DNA from: Ruegeria arenilitoris
GTDB taxonomy: Bacteria > Pseudomonadota > Alphaproteobacteria > Rhodobacterales > Rhodobacteraceae
NCBI RefSeq assembly: GCF_013035315.1
Contig: NZ_WQHP01000003.1
Span: forward strand, 62,001-126,000
Direction: 5' to 3'
Length of the DNA stretch: 64,000 nt
Shown here: positions 26,570 through 34,756 of the stretch, piece after piece
Layout: the number at the start of each line of letters is the position of its first letter
Numbering within the stretch: position 1 is the first letter of the stretch
The notes under the pieces: generated by a model
Seen by the model: the letters and a program-made list of their open reading frames with translations, nothing else
Databases searched by the model: none
What the model was told of the DNA's origin: nothing
Made by a program: the position numbers and the translations under genes

Positions 26570-26912
26570 CCAGGTTCAGCCCCTCGATACAGGCCTGCGC
26601 CAGGTCTTTGTTAGGAGTTTGGGATCCCGGCACCGTTGCCCAGCCAGCCGCCATGACGGCATCCTTCTGCTTGAAAGAAGAAGCCTCTTTGATCGTCGTT
26701 ATTTTTTCGGCGCGTTGGGCGTCAGTTCTCGCCATGTCGACGCAGACCGGAACCAACGCAGCGATTACATTGTCGCGGGACATGGCGTTGGCCATCTTGT
26801 CCGCGCTACCGCCGGTCATCCATCCACCCCATGAAAATCCAACGACGCCTACGAAAACCCCGCCGATCAGAGCACCGTAGATTCCGGGTTTAAGCCATTC
26901 GGGCGTGTTCAT
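26559..26912 (-). CDS. Small membrane-anchored hypothetical protein
   Basis: This 117-aa protein has one N-terminal helix (KPGIYGALIGGVFVGVVGFS) and then GGWMTGGSADKMANAMS, followed by a soluble domain with two Cys (VPVCVDMAR and LAQACIEGL) and KDAVMAAGWATVPGS. The pattern is common in Alphaproteobacteria as small hypothetical membrane proteins, often beside LPAGEYE genes. It is downstream of the 26916 gene (3-base gap) and overlaps the repeat-protein gene, so the three form a small operon. The function is unknown. Confidence 0.82.
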   Translation of the reverse strand: MNTPEWLKPGIYGALIGGVFVGVVGFSWGGWMTGGSADKMANAMSRDNVIAALVPVCVDMARTDAQRAEKITTIKEASSFKQKDAVMAAGWATVPGSQTPNKDLAQACIEGLNLDGS

Positions 26913-26915
26913 AAT

Positions 26916-27224
26916 CTATTCCTCCTGCGGGGAAAGCGCCGCATCGCTGTCATTGTTAGATGTGGCCAAGGTCTGGTCGTGCTTAAGCGCCAGTTCAAAA
27001 TCTTCTGGGTCAATTGGGCGCATTTCCGTGCGGCCTGGCTTGCTGCCTTTGCCCCGAACTGTCAGGTAGGTTCCGGTTCTGCGATAGGCTTCGAAACTCA
27101 GGCCCTGCAGTAGCTCTTCTTCGACAACTACTTCATACTCGCCTGCAGGAAGTACATCCGGGTAGCCGGACAAAGAGAACGGATTTGAAAACGTCACCAA
27201 AGAACTGGACGATCTTGTGCTCAC
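26916..27224 (-). CDS. LPAGEYE-motif hypothetical protein (short paralog)
   Basis: The 102-aa protein begins STRSSSSLVTFSNPFSLSGY and continues DVLPAGEYEVVVEEELLQGL, then SFEAYRRTGTYLTV. This is the standard form of a widespread small alphaproteobacterial family without known function. A GGAGG ribosome-binding site with 6 bases spacing supports a GTG start at 27224. It is the first gene of a three-gene operon with the membrane protein and the Cys/Trp repeat protein. A longer relative lies at 22353-22925. Confidence 0.82.
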   Translation of the reverse strand: MSTRSSSSLVTFSNPFSLSGYPDVLPAGEYEVVVEEELLQGLSFEAYRRTGTYLTVRGKGSKPGRTEMRPIDPEDFELALKHDQTLATSNNDSDAALSPQEE

Positions 27225-27671
27225 CTTTGTCCTCCATTTAGTTTGTTGGATCTTCCCCGCGCAGTCTGCCGCGGTACACGCTCGTAAGCGCCGCGGTAGT
27301 ACTGGCGTTGTAATTTAGAATAATGTGCAAATGTCAGGCGCGCGCTGATCGATGTTAGTCGGCGGCCAATGACCTGAGATTTTATTGGAATCTCAAATGC
27401 ATTTGGTGCCCGAGGATCAGGCACACTGCCAAAAATTGACTAACCTGCGTCAGTGCAACGATGTTTGGATTCCGGCAACGTGATGTGTGTTGGCGGGATA
27501 TTTGCTGGCGTGTTCTTAACGAGTAATTGAGAAGCGCAGGAAATCCAGTACCGCAATCGGACTGTATTTATCTTGCGCTTCTTTTTCAGTGAAATCCCAA
27601 ATCTGCCGAAGCGAATTCCGTCTCTAACAGGCAACGATCATCAAAATCCCGGCATCGCTGTAGGGGTGAAC
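27225..27671. other. 447-bp gap with a small inverted repeat
   Basis: No convincing gene is present. TGAGATT (27375-27381) and AATCTCA (27389-27395) form a 7-bp inverted repeat with a 7-nt loop. It lies upstream of the LPAGEYE operon and downstream of the Crp-like gene, so it could be an operator or a weak terminator. The rest of the segment shows no structure I can name. Confidence 0.4.
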
Positions 27672-28424
27672 TTATTGCTTCAACAGTGGCCCGGCCTGAT
27701 CCAGATAAGTGGGGTCAAAACCGGCCAACGTCACCAGTCCTTCATAATCATCAAATACCACTTGCCCGGATTGAAAAGTAACCAGCCCCTTCTCCCGCAG
27801 TTGCCGTAGGACACGATTAACATGTACGGCACTCAGTCCCAGTGCATCGGCAAGGTGGTATTGTGTCAGTGGGCAGGCGTATCCCGTCTTGCTTGCCATC
27901 CCGACCTGAGACAGCCTCACACCAAGTTCCAATAGAAAATGCGCCATGCGCTCACCCGCATCTCGCCGTCCTATGTTGACCAGGTGCTCAACCACCATCG
28001 CTTCATCTCGAGAGACCGCCCAAAGAATTGCTGTCGCCAGCCGGGGCGTTTGCGCAAATGCGTCCAGGAGATCATCCACTACTACTTCAATGGCTTGGAT
28101 TTCCATGATTGGTTCTATGCTGTGATCCGAGGTGTGCAGCAGAACGCTTCGCAAGCCCAGAAAGTCACCCGGTATTTGGAAATCGACGATCTGACGCGAC
28201 CCGTTAGTCTGGGTTTTGTAGGAACAAACCCAGCCCGAGGCCAGAATGTAGGCAGCCTGCTCTGATTGCCCTTGATGCACAAGGTCACGTCCGGCTTCAA
28301 AGGTTCTGCGACGCTTGTGCAGGCGTGCCAATGCCGCAAGTTCAACCTCAGTAAGAGCGACGAAGTTTGAAAGCTTTCGGGTGAGTGGACTGTTTTTGAT
28401 AGTGCGCAAGTGTTCTTCCTTCAT
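27672..28424 (-). CDS. Crp/Fnr family transcriptional regulator
   Basis: From ATG 28424 the protein is about 250 aa. It has a cyclic-nucleotide-binding-type beta roll (FEAGRDLVHQGQSEQAAYIL, IVDFQIPGDFLGLRSVL) and a C-terminal winged helix (YHLADALGLSAVHVNRVLRQL). The recognition helix SAVHVNRVLRQLRE is clear. There is no cysteine cluster for an Fe-S centre at the N-terminus, so it is not an Fnr-type oxygen sensor. A TTG start at 28457 is possible. It is divergent from the small gene at 28560 and may control the nearby cargo. Confidence 0.86.
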   Translation of the reverse strand: MKEEHLRTIKNSPLTRKLSNFVALTEVELAALARLHKRRRTFEAGRDLVHQGQSEQAAYILASGWVCSYKTQTNGSRQIVDFQIPGDFLGLRSVLLHTSDHSIEPIMEIQAIEVVVDDLLDAFAQTPRLATAILWAVSRDEAMVVEHLVNIGRRDAGERMAHFLLELGVRLSQVGMASKTGYACPLTQYHLADALGLSAVHVNRVLRQLREKGLVTFQSGQVVFDDYEGLVTLAGFDPTYLDQAGPLLKQ

Positions 28425-28559
28425 CGATGAGCAGCCCGCGAAACTATCCGACGCCAAGACTGCTTTCGATCAGTTAAGTATACAGCAATCTATGCCAGTA
28501 TGATGCAATTCATTGTGGCGCTTCCTTGCTTGGACGCCTGTTAAAAAAGGACGTCTACC

Positions 28560-28793
28560 ATGGCTGACCGGCAAGACCACTCTGGAATGGCCGCACTCTC
28601 AATTTGTGAAGCGCTTTTGCTTGCAATCAAAGATCGTGAGCTCCTGCCCGAACATGAAATTGTGGGAGTTCTGCGTGACGCAGCCGCTGCCCACGAAACA
28701 GCGGTCGGCAATAACGATGAAAAGGATATGCACCAGGCCGTCGCCTTTCTCATTAACCGGATCATTGCTTCCGGCTATCGGGTTCGGCAGTAG
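28560..28793 (+). CDS. Small hypothetical protein, 77 aa
   Basis: The 77-aa protein starts MADRQDHSGMAALSICEALL and is a short helical protein with no membrane segment or catalytic motif. Similar small proteins are common in Alphaproteobacteria near cold-shock or stress genes, which I cannot verify. AAGGACG gives a good ribosome-binding site. It is divergent from the Crp-like regulator and may be its target. Confidence 0.65.
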   Translation: MADRQDHSGMAALSICEALLLAIKDRELLPEHEIVGVLRDAAAAHETAVGNNDEKDMHQAVAFLINRIIASGYRVRQ

Positions 28794-28796
28794 CAT

Positions 28797-29512
28797 AAAG
28801 TCCCGTATCGGAAAAACAAGATTATGCTCGTCAAAAAAAGCTTAACAGCAAGAAGACACAAAATTGGCGTCTCGTTTCTAATCAGTTCAAACACGAAGCA
28901 AAAACCAATGTTTCAATACTTGCCATATCCCGCGTCTTGCTCGTCCGACCGAGCCGCGGCGAAGGTACGGTTCCCGTTAACGCAAATACAACGGCTGCGA
29001 ATGACCTGATTGGTGACACTTGCCGCGACGCAACAATAAGTATGCCGCGACCGCGAGCAAGTGCTGCTTTAGCGAAGGCTCCAGATCGAAAGACGGCAAA
29101 GCCAGCTTACCGTGAGTTCACCAAAGCCCAGATTTCGCTTGCGCAGCGAACGGCAGGAACGCAGGCAGCAGCAGCATCCGAGGGGTGCACTGGATGTCTC
29201 CTTTGGGCCGTCCGTGATGTATCCTCTCGCCATGCGACAGCTGATACTGCGTTGCCTCTGATGTCGGCAGGGAGCCCTTTTTGACCAATGCCGCGCGGTG
29301 TTCTAACCGGAGCAATCGGTGCATTTCGGCCATTGAACTTTGTTTGCTCGGAATGGATGTTGGAGTTCGTGTGAATTCCGCAGATGCAAGCCGGCCTAAC
29401 AAATTCTCTGCACCGTTCTACGCATCTCCGTATAGTGTAGTTGTTGTGAAGTCGCAGGGGTTCGTATCGGCGGATAGCCACCCCGAAAGCGCAGTCAAGG
29501 AGAGGCGTTGCC
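28797..29512. other. 715-bp gap in the island
   Basis: Several short overlapping frames exist on both strands, but none has a ribosome-binding site together with a coherent protein. The sequence looks like decayed accessory DNA. I see no direct or inverted repeat long enough to suggest an insertion-sequence remnant. Confidence 0.4.
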
Positions 29513-29746
29513 ATGAGATCGCGTAGTGACATTACCGCTCTGAAAACCCTGGTTATATCAGGCGGACACACGTTGTCGCTGGTCAGTGGCGATGTCGAAG
29601 ACCGAGTTACATTTCAGCTCGAACGCTTAGTTTCGGAAGGACTGGCTACGCGAGATTCACCAAAATCCGGACAAGGTACAACATACCGCATCACCGCGTT
29701 GGGTAAAAAAGTATTGCAGGAATTTGAAGATGATCAAAAAGGGTGA
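29513..29746 (+). CDS. Small winged-helix-like protein, 77 aa
   Basis: The protein (MRSRSDITALKTLVISGGHT, then RVTFQLERLVSEGLATRDSP, GQGTTYRITALGKKVLQEFE) has the helix-helix-wing pattern of small DNA-binding proteins. The wing ends TYRITALGKKVL. A strong AAGGAGAGG ribosome-binding site precedes ATG 29513. It is followed 4 bases later by a 41-aa gene, so the two are probably co-expressed. Confidence 0.65.
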   Translation: MRSRSDITALKTLVISGGHTLSLVSGDVEDRVTFQLERLVSEGLATRDSPKSGQGTTYRITALGKKVLQEFEDDQKG

Positions 29747-29750
29747 CGGT

Positions 29751-29876
29751 ATGAAGCGGATTTTTTGCAGGATATTTGGGCACAAGTGGCGCGTTCGCTG
29801 GGCATCGACCTACCCCTTTCATCATTGTCTTCGCTGCGGGGTGGGTGGAGATATCCACTGCAATGAAGTTCACTAA
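29751..29876 (+). CDS. Zinc-ribbon micropeptide (DUF1660-like), 41 aa
   Basis: This gene reads MKRIFCRIFGHKWRVRWAST, then YPFHHCLRCGVG, and ends CNEVH. The C-x4-H-K-W opening and a later C-x2-C pair are the layout of the phage-type DUF1660 zinc-binding proteins. It starts 4 bases after the preceding stop, on the same strand. The molecule is too short for usual gene-calling limits. Function in the family is not known. Confidence 0.6.
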   Translation: MKRIFCRIFGHKWRVRWASTYPFHHCLRCGVGGDIHCNEVH

Positions 29877-29956
29877 AGGGGGGTAGGAAACACAGATCCA
29901 ATCGCGCCATTGCTTCGAAAAGCAGCGAAAGACAGTGTTTGCGATTTCAGGATCTA

Positions 29957-29987
29957 CCACTCAGCGGCCAATATGGCCGCTGAGTGG
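29957..29987 (-). terminator. Perfect 13-bp inverted repeat downstream of cold-shock gene
   Basis: CCACTCAGCGGCC (29957-29969) and its exact complement (29975-29987) form a 13-bp stem with a 5-nt loop, 17 bases after the stop codon of the cold-shock gene. No poly-U follows, so it may stabilise the mRNA or terminate weakly. Confidence 0.6.
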
Positions 29988-30004
29988 AGTTGCTTAAAAG
30001 CAAT

Positions 30005-30214
30005 TTACTGCAATTGCAGATTTTCGGCGGACGTCTTGCCGCGCATCCGGTCTTCTTTCAGATCGAAGCCGACCTTTGCGCCTTCTTTCAGGCTGTCGAG
30101 GCCGGAGCGCTGAACCGCGCTGATGTGCACGAATGCGTCGCCGCTACCGTTATCCAATTCGATGAAGCCGTAGCCTTTAGTTTCGTTGAACCATTTTACT
30201 GTTCCGGTCGTCAT
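30005..30214 (-). CDS. cspA: Cold-shock protein, CspA family
   Basis: This 69-aa single-stranded nucleic acid binding protein has the full cold-shock domain: [15 protein letters not shown] with the RNP1-type GYGFIE, and [10 protein letters not shown] as RNP2. It unwinds RNA structure in the cold and acts as an antiterminator. It is downstream of the DEAD-box helicase gene on the same strand, with 59 bases between; the pair are known partners in cold RNA remodelling. Being inside the island, it is probably an extra copy. Confidence 0.95.
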   Translation of the reverse strand: MTTGTVKWFNETKGYGFIELDNGSGDAFVHISAVQRSGLDSLKEGAKVGFDLKEDRMRGKTSAENLQLQ

Positions 30215-30273
30215 GAGATTATCCTTTCAATGACATGTGCGCCCGCCGGGATTGGCCGGGGCTGTTTGCTGCG

Positions 30274-31626
30274 TTAGGCAGCAGGTTGGGTGAACTCACC
30301 AATATTGGAGAGCATTCGCATAAGACCGTCCTGCGCTTGGGCGGGGTCGATCTTGTGTTTTTGGTGCCCGTTCCGCTGACGCGTTGCGTGACCAACCGTT
30401 CGCGGTTTTGGCGACGGCGCAATTTTGGCAGCACAGGGCTTTTGCGGTTGTGCAACCCGACTGCGTTTCGCAGGCTCGGCTTGCGTTTCATCGCCATTTG
30501 GCAGCCTGTTGCCGATCAGCTTTTCGATATCCCGCAGGAGGGGCATCTCTTCGCGATCACACAGTGAAATTGCGGTGCCGGTTCTGCCTGCGCGAGCGGT
30601 CCTGCCGATGCGATGCACGTAGGATTCCGGCACATTCGGAAGCTCATAATTCACCACATGAGACACATCGTCGAAGTCGATGCCCCGTGCCGCAATATCG
30701 GTTGCCACAAGGACGGTGGTCGCCCCTGTCCGGAACCCCGCCATGGCGCGTTCGCGCTGAGGCTGGCTTTTGTTCCCGTGAATGGATGCTGAGTTGATCC
30801 CGGCGGCAAACAAATACTTGCAGACGTTGTCAGCCCCGCGTTTGGTGCGCGTGAAAACAACGGCGCGATGCACGTCCTTGTCCGACAGAATGTCTGCCAA
30901 TACACGGCGTTTGTCCTGCTTGGCCACATGCCGGACGCTCTGCGCGATCCGTTCAATCGGCTTTGAAACAGTCGCCACCTGAACCTCTGCCGGATCGTTC
31001 AGGAAGTCATCAGCGAGTTTTCTGATCTGCCCCGGCATTGTTGCCGAAAGCAGTGCCGTCAGGCGAGCCTCGGGCAGTTTTGCCATGATCTTGCGAATGC
31101 TGGGCAGAAAGCCCAGATCCAGCATCTGATCAGCCTCATCCACCACAATGGCTTTGGTTGCGGACAGGTTGATAACGCCTGTGCCAAGGTGGCCGAGCAG
31201 GCGTCCGGGTGTTGCCACCACAATGTCCACACCGCCGCTGAGAGCCTTGATCTGCCCGCCGGGGCGTACGCCACCGACAACAAGTGTCGCCGTGATCTGG
31301 CTGAACTTGCTGTAAGCGCGGATGTTGTCCACGATCTGCGCCGCAAGCTCGCGCGTCGGCGTCAGGATCAATGTCGTGCACTGTTTCGGAGCGGGTTTTG
31401 ATCTCTCACGCTCAATCCGATGCAACAGTGGCAATACAAATGAGGCGGTTTTTCCTGTGCCGGTCTGGGCAATGCCGATCACGTCGCGCTCAGATTGCAG
31501 CAGCGGAATGACCTTGGCCTGAATGGGCGTAGGGGTCGAATATCCTTGAGCCTTGATGGCCTTCAGGATGGGCTCGGCAAGGCCGAGGGTGTCAAATGTC
31601 GTCAAAAGCGTTTGGTCTCGTGCCAT
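30274..31626 (-). CDS. rhlE: DEAD-box ATP-dependent RNA helicase, RhlE-like
   Basis: This 450-aa helicase has motif I AQTGTGKT, motif Ia PTRELAAQI, motif II DEAD (VVDEADQML), motif III SAT, and motif VI HRIGRTARAG. The Q motif region (FDTLGLAEPILKAIKAQGYS) is present. A basic C-terminal tail (AKIAPSPKPRTVGHATRQRN) probably binds RNA. It unwinds structured RNA in cold or stress and pairs functionally with the cold-shock gene just downstream. It is cargo at the right end of the island. Confidence 0.94.
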   Translation of the reverse strand: MARDQTLLTTFDTLGLAEPILKAIKAQGYSTPTPIQAKVIPLLQSERDVIGIAQTGTGKTASFVLPLLHRIERERSKPAPKQCTTLILTPTRELAAQIVDNIRAYSKFSQITATLVVGGVRPGGQIKALSGGVDIVVATPGRLLGHLGTGVINLSATKAIVVDEADQMLDLGFLPSIRKIMAKLPEARLTALLSATMPGQIRKLADDFLNDPAEVQVATVSKPIERIAQSVRHVAKQDKRRVLADILSDKDVHRAVVFTRTKRGADNVCKYLFAAGINSASIHGNKSQPQRERAMAGFRTGATTVLVATDIAARGIDFDDVSHVVNYELPNVPESYVHRIGRTARAGRTGTAISLCDREEMPLLRDIEKLIGNRLPNGDETQAEPAKRSRVAQPQKPCAAKIAPSPKPRTVGHATRQRNGHQKHKIDPAQAQDGLMRMLSNIGEFTQPAA

Positions 31627-32450
31627 AAACGCGGTTCACCGCTATCGGCACTTGGTCTCTCTAATCTACTGGGAAGCTCGTATGAAATAGCCGCCGTCGT
31701 TTCGTTGCTCTCAAGGAGCTATTCAAGACAACGATCTGGGAATCACGGGCGAGAATACTTTGCCGCTGATTTGGTCATCCACACGCGGCGTTGCGACTCA
31801 CCTACAGGGCAAAGGTTAAGAAAGCAACAACTCATTTAAGAGCAGACATTTGCCAAGGTTACGTTTGTCCGCAAGGCCGGAATAGCAAAGTCTTGGATTG
31901 AATGTCCGGTTTGCTGATTGCCGCCATGTCCTCGGCGAACGGAGTGGCGGATTTGTCCGCAACTCAAACATTGCTTCCACAAAATTTGCTGCGCTTTGCA
32001 TGAACGACCGCTGTTTCTTCTGCGGCGAAGCTGGAAAACTTGGTCGACTGCGTCGCTGCATCCACGAACTTTTTGCGCAGATCGCTCGCGGCATGGGCTC
32101 AAGGCAGTCGCCTGAGGTTTTCGGCTAGATGTCAGCTAAGCGGCGTTCAGAAATCACTCAGCAATAGACCAGAACAAGCCAGCGTCAGTCTAGGATCTAA
32201 CCGTCCCCCCTTTAAGAACCAGACGTTGATCCACAACCCTTAGCAACGGAATTTGGAACGAGGGCACTACTTGCAAAATCCATATTTTGATTCGTCTTAG
32301 GCGCGCAATCGCCGCTCTCTGCGGAAATTGGTCCATAAGAAACGCTAAAGTCCCATTCTGCGGAAAGTATTTTGTTCTTCGCGCGCCGGTACGTTGCAAA
32401 ACCCCGGAAACAAAGGCATTTGTAACAATATGTGAATAAAGGCTCACCGC
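31627..32450. other. 824-bp gap at right end of island
   Basis: No gene is convincing here. The sequence before the right attachment site has short frames in all directions and some AT-rich stretches. It is likely decayed accessory DNA, or carries sites for island excision that I cannot recognise. It is followed directly by the right copy of the attachment repeat. Confidence 0.4.
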
Positions 32451-32494
32451 TTGCAAATCCGTGTACACCGGTTCGATTCCGGTACTCGCCTCCA
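32451..32494 (+). repeat. attR: 44-bp tRNA-Cys 3' half, right copy
   Basis: This segment is identical to 14882-14925 (the anticodon loop to CCA of tRNA-Cys). The flanking bases differ at each edge. It lacks the 5' half of the tRNA, so it is a remnant and not a second tRNA gene. It marks the right end of the integrated element. Confidence 0.93.
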
Positions 32495-32537
32495 CTCCCT
32501 TGCAAAATCGTGTCAGTCGGCCCCGGTTCTCTGTGCG

Positions 32538-33494
32538 TCACACGGCCTCACGTCCCCGCGGAACAACTTCGTATCCGGCTTCTTCGGGTTCGTCGTCCTG
32601 CATTTCGGGCGGAAAGCCCGGCGCGCGGATGTCGAGGCCTGTAGCCTCTTCCAGACGTCGGATGATATTGGGAGACAGTTCACGTTCGCCAAAGCGTGCG
32701 ATGCCATCTTCGAAAATCTTGATCATCAGAGGGTTGATCTCCAATGGCACACCTGCGCGGTCGGCGACTTCTTGGAATAGGCCGATATCCTTCTTTACCA
32801 AGTCCATTGTAAACGAGATATCGCGCGATCCATTCAGGATGACTTGGCTTTCCGTTTCGTGAACAAAGGACGTACCGGATGAGATTTTGATCGCCTCATA
32901 GGTCGTGTTTAGGTCCATACCTGCCGCCTTGGCCGTCACCAGTGCTTCGGCGCAGGTGATCAGGTTTGCGGTGGCCAGATAGTTCGTCAAAACCTTCAAA
33001 ACTGATGCCGAACCCAGCTCACCCGTATGCAAGATGCGCCGCCCCATCGTGGTCAGAAATGGCAAAATCCGGTCGAAGGTCTCTCGGTCACAGCCGGCAA
33101 AGATCGAGATATTCCCCGTTGCGGCCCGGTGGCAACCGCCAGAGACCGGGCAATCCACCGCAGCACCGCCGCGTTCAATCACCATTGCCCCCAGTCGTTT
33201 GACCTCGGCCTCGTCGGTCGTGGACATCTCCATCCAGATTTTGCCCGGCCCGACCTCGGGCAGCATCTCTTGCATCACAGCGTCGGAAGCGGCGGGAGAA
33301 GGCAGGCAAGTGATGACCGCATCGCAATCGCGCATAAGCTGCGCTGGGTTTTCGGCTGCTTTGGCCCCCTTGGCCACAAAGTCCTGCACAAGGTCCGCGC
33401 TCAGGTCATGTACGGTCAGATCAACCCCATTGCGCAGCAGCGACCCCGATAGCTTTGCTCCGACGTTTCCCAACCCGATAAAGCCAACTTTCAT
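32538..33494 (-). CDS. NAD(P)-dependent oxidoreductase, 3-hydroxyisobutyrate dehydrogenase family
   Basis: From ATG 33494 (GGAGGG ribosome-binding site) the 318-aa protein begins MKVGFIGLGNVGAKLSGSLL, a Rossmann motif for NAD(P). VDCPVSGGCHRAATGNISIF is the substrate loop of the beta-hydroxyacid dehydrogenases, and the catalytic lysine region is SVLKVLTNYLATANL. It oxidises a 3-hydroxy acid, or reduces a semialdehyde; the substrate is not clear. It is divergent from the LysR gene, which is probably its regulator. Confidence 0.9.
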   Translation of the reverse strand: MKVGFIGLGNVGAKLSGSLLRNGVDLTVHDLSADLVQDFVAKGAKAAENPAQLMRDCDAVITCLPSPAASDAVMQEMLPEVGPGKIWMEMSTTDEAEVKRLGAMVIERGGAAVDCPVSGGCHRAATGNISIFAGCDRETFDRILPFLTTMGRRILHTGELGSASVLKVLTNYLATANLITCAEALVTAKAAGMDLNTTYEAIKISSGTSFVHETESQVILNGSRDISFTMDLVKKDIGLFQEVADRAGVPLEINPLMIKIFEDGIARFGERELSPNIIRRLEEATGLDIRAPGFPPEMQDDEPEEAGYEVVPRGREAV

Positions 33495-33602
33495 AATACC
33501 CTCCGGCGGCTGTGCATTGATTTGTTCGCAAGTATCCACATTGCGTTTTCAAAAATGAAACGAATAATAATCGAAATAATGACCAAAAATTATTGGTGAT
33601 AA

Positions 33603-34487
33603 ATGGATCGACTTCCCAACCCCGCATGGCTGCGCAGCTTTGAATCTGCCGCACGGCATCTGAACTTTACCACCACCGCGAAAGAGCTTGGCCTAACCCA
33701 GACTGCAGTGTCGCTACATATCCGATCTCTTGAGGCTGATCTGGGCCAGAAGCTATTCACTCGAAACGCGCGGCGGCTGGAACTAACCGAACTGGGCCAA
33801 TCCTATGCTTTGACCGTGCGACGTGCGTTGGGTGACATCGCCCTGTCCACCAACAGCTTGTTCGGCCCCGCCTCGCGTCAAACCCTGACGGTGAGGGCCG
33901 CGATATCTACAGCGACCTATTGGATTGCGGCTGAATTGCCAGATTTCATGGCGCGACACCCAGACATTCCCGTGCGTCTTGTGTCACACATCTGGAACGA
34001 CACAATCGCGCCCAAGGACGTGGATGTCGAAATTCGAATGGGCTACGGCGACTGGCCGGGCGTGACCTCGGAAAAGCTGACCGACGAAACGCTGGTTCCA
34101 GTTTGCCGATCCGGATCGCCTATTCCAGACCTGCAAGCGCTTCATGGCAGCCCACTGATTCACATCCTGGGCTACGAGGACAACTGGGCGCGCTACTTTG
34201 AAGCTCATGGATTGCCCCCGGCAGAGCGCGCGCCGCTGTGCTCGGTCGATACGTCCGTGGCAGCGCTGCAGCTGGTTATGGCAGGCGCTGGGTGTGCAAC
34301 GATCGTCGAGCGGTTCGCACGCAACGCTATTGCTAAGGGCGCTCCGATCCGGATCGCGGGCCCTGCGATTCCATTTGCGCAATCGCACTACCTGATTGCA
34401 GCTCCGGGAACCGGTCAGCCCTCGGCTGCAGCTGGGTTGTTTTGCGCTTGGCTGCGGGAACGGCTGACCTTGGATGCCGCTGGCTGA
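33603..34487 (+). CDS. LysR-type transcriptional regulator, GcvA-like
   Basis: This 294-aa protein has an N-terminal winged helix (RSFESAARHLNFTTTAKELG, LTQTAVSLHIRSLEADLG) and a type-2 periplasmic-binding-like effector domain. It resembles the GcvA/DsdC subgroup of LysR regulators. It is divergent from the dehydrogenase gene, with 108 bases between start codons, where it probably binds. The effector cannot be told from sequence. Confidence 0.9.
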   Translation: MDRLPNPAWLRSFESAARHLNFTTTAKELGLTQTAVSLHIRSLEADLGQKLFTRNARRLELTELGQSYALTVRRALGDIALSTNSLFGPASRQTLTVRAAISTATYWIAAELPDFMARHPDIPVRLVSHIWNDTIAPKDVDVEIRMGYGDWPGVTSEKLTDETLVPVCRSGSPIPDLQALHGSPLIHILGYEDNWARYFEAHGLPPAERAPLCSVDTSVAALQLVMAGAGCATIVERFARNAIAKGAPIRIAGPAIPFAQSHYLIAAPGTGQPSAAAGLFCAWLRERLTLDAAG

Positions 34488-34574
34488 CACTGGCTGGTCG
34501 CTTTTCCGACGTCATCCCTGTCCAAGCCCGGCTCGTGCTTGACAACCCCCCTGCCCGTGCCGCATGTCGCTTGC
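34488..34574. other. Leader start of cobalamin operon
   Basis: The 87 bases between the LysR stop and the riboswitch must hold the operon promoter, since the gene upstream is convergent with none. I see no confident -35/-10 pair in the GC-rich sequence. Confidence 0.4.
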
Positions 34575-34753
34575 GTTGGTGTCCATTTTCGGATGGATGA
34601 AAAGGGAATGTGCCAGCGGATGATCCGTCAAGCACAGCCGCCCCCGCGACCGTGACCGGAGAGGTTGCCCAAAGCCACTGGCCTAAAAGGCCGGGAAGGC
34701 GGGACATCCGACAGGGCCAAAGGCTCTGACATCCGCAAGCCGGGAGACCTGCC
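34575..34753 (+). promoter_or_regulatory. Cobalamin (AdoCbl) riboswitch
   Basis: Conserved elements are present in order: GGTGTCC at 34578, GGGAATGTG at 34604, CAGCCGCCCCCGCGACCGTG, GCCACTGG (34675-34682), CGGGAAGGC and finally the B12 box GCCGGGAGACCTGCC at 34739-34753. The AdoCbl-bound form should lower expression of the biosynthetic operon that begins at 34854. This is the clearest RNA regulatory element in the window. Confidence 0.95.
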
Positions 34754-34756
34754 AGC

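Larger units (their letters stand above)
14882..32494 (+). mobile_element. Genomic island integrated in tRNA-Cys (about 17.6 kb)
   Basis: The element is bounded by 44-bp direct repeats of the tRNA-Cys 3' half. It carries, from left to right, an integrase, an excisionase/AlpA-like gene, a broken methyltransferase, a primase-helicase-like ATPase, an iteron-like region, and then about a dozen cargo genes mostly on the opposite strand. No structural phage or conjugation gene is visible. The right third is rich in non-coding, degenerate-looking sequence, suggesting decay or successive insertions. Its replication-type module suggests a satellite or plasmid-like integrative element. Confidence 0.9.

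Noticed and set aside
27221-27424. A 67-codon - strand frame upstream of the LPAGEYE gene
   Set aside because: GTG start without ribosome-binding site and no coherent protein character, although it overlaps the next start by 4 bases.
29107-29571. A 154-codon - strand frame in the island
   Set aside because: Overlaps the winged-helix gene start with its good ribosome-binding site and reads as non-coding.
32451-32494. Possible second tRNA-Cys
   Set aside because: Only the 3' half is present; the D-arm and 5' acceptor strand are missing, so it is an attachment-site remnant.
14882-32494. Prophage
   Set aside because: No portal, terminase large subunit, capsid, tail or lysis gene could be read in the element.
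32190-32541. Frames across attR resembling those across the tRNA-Cys gene
   Set aside because: The similarity comes from the 44-bp tRNA repeat itself, not from a protein gene.
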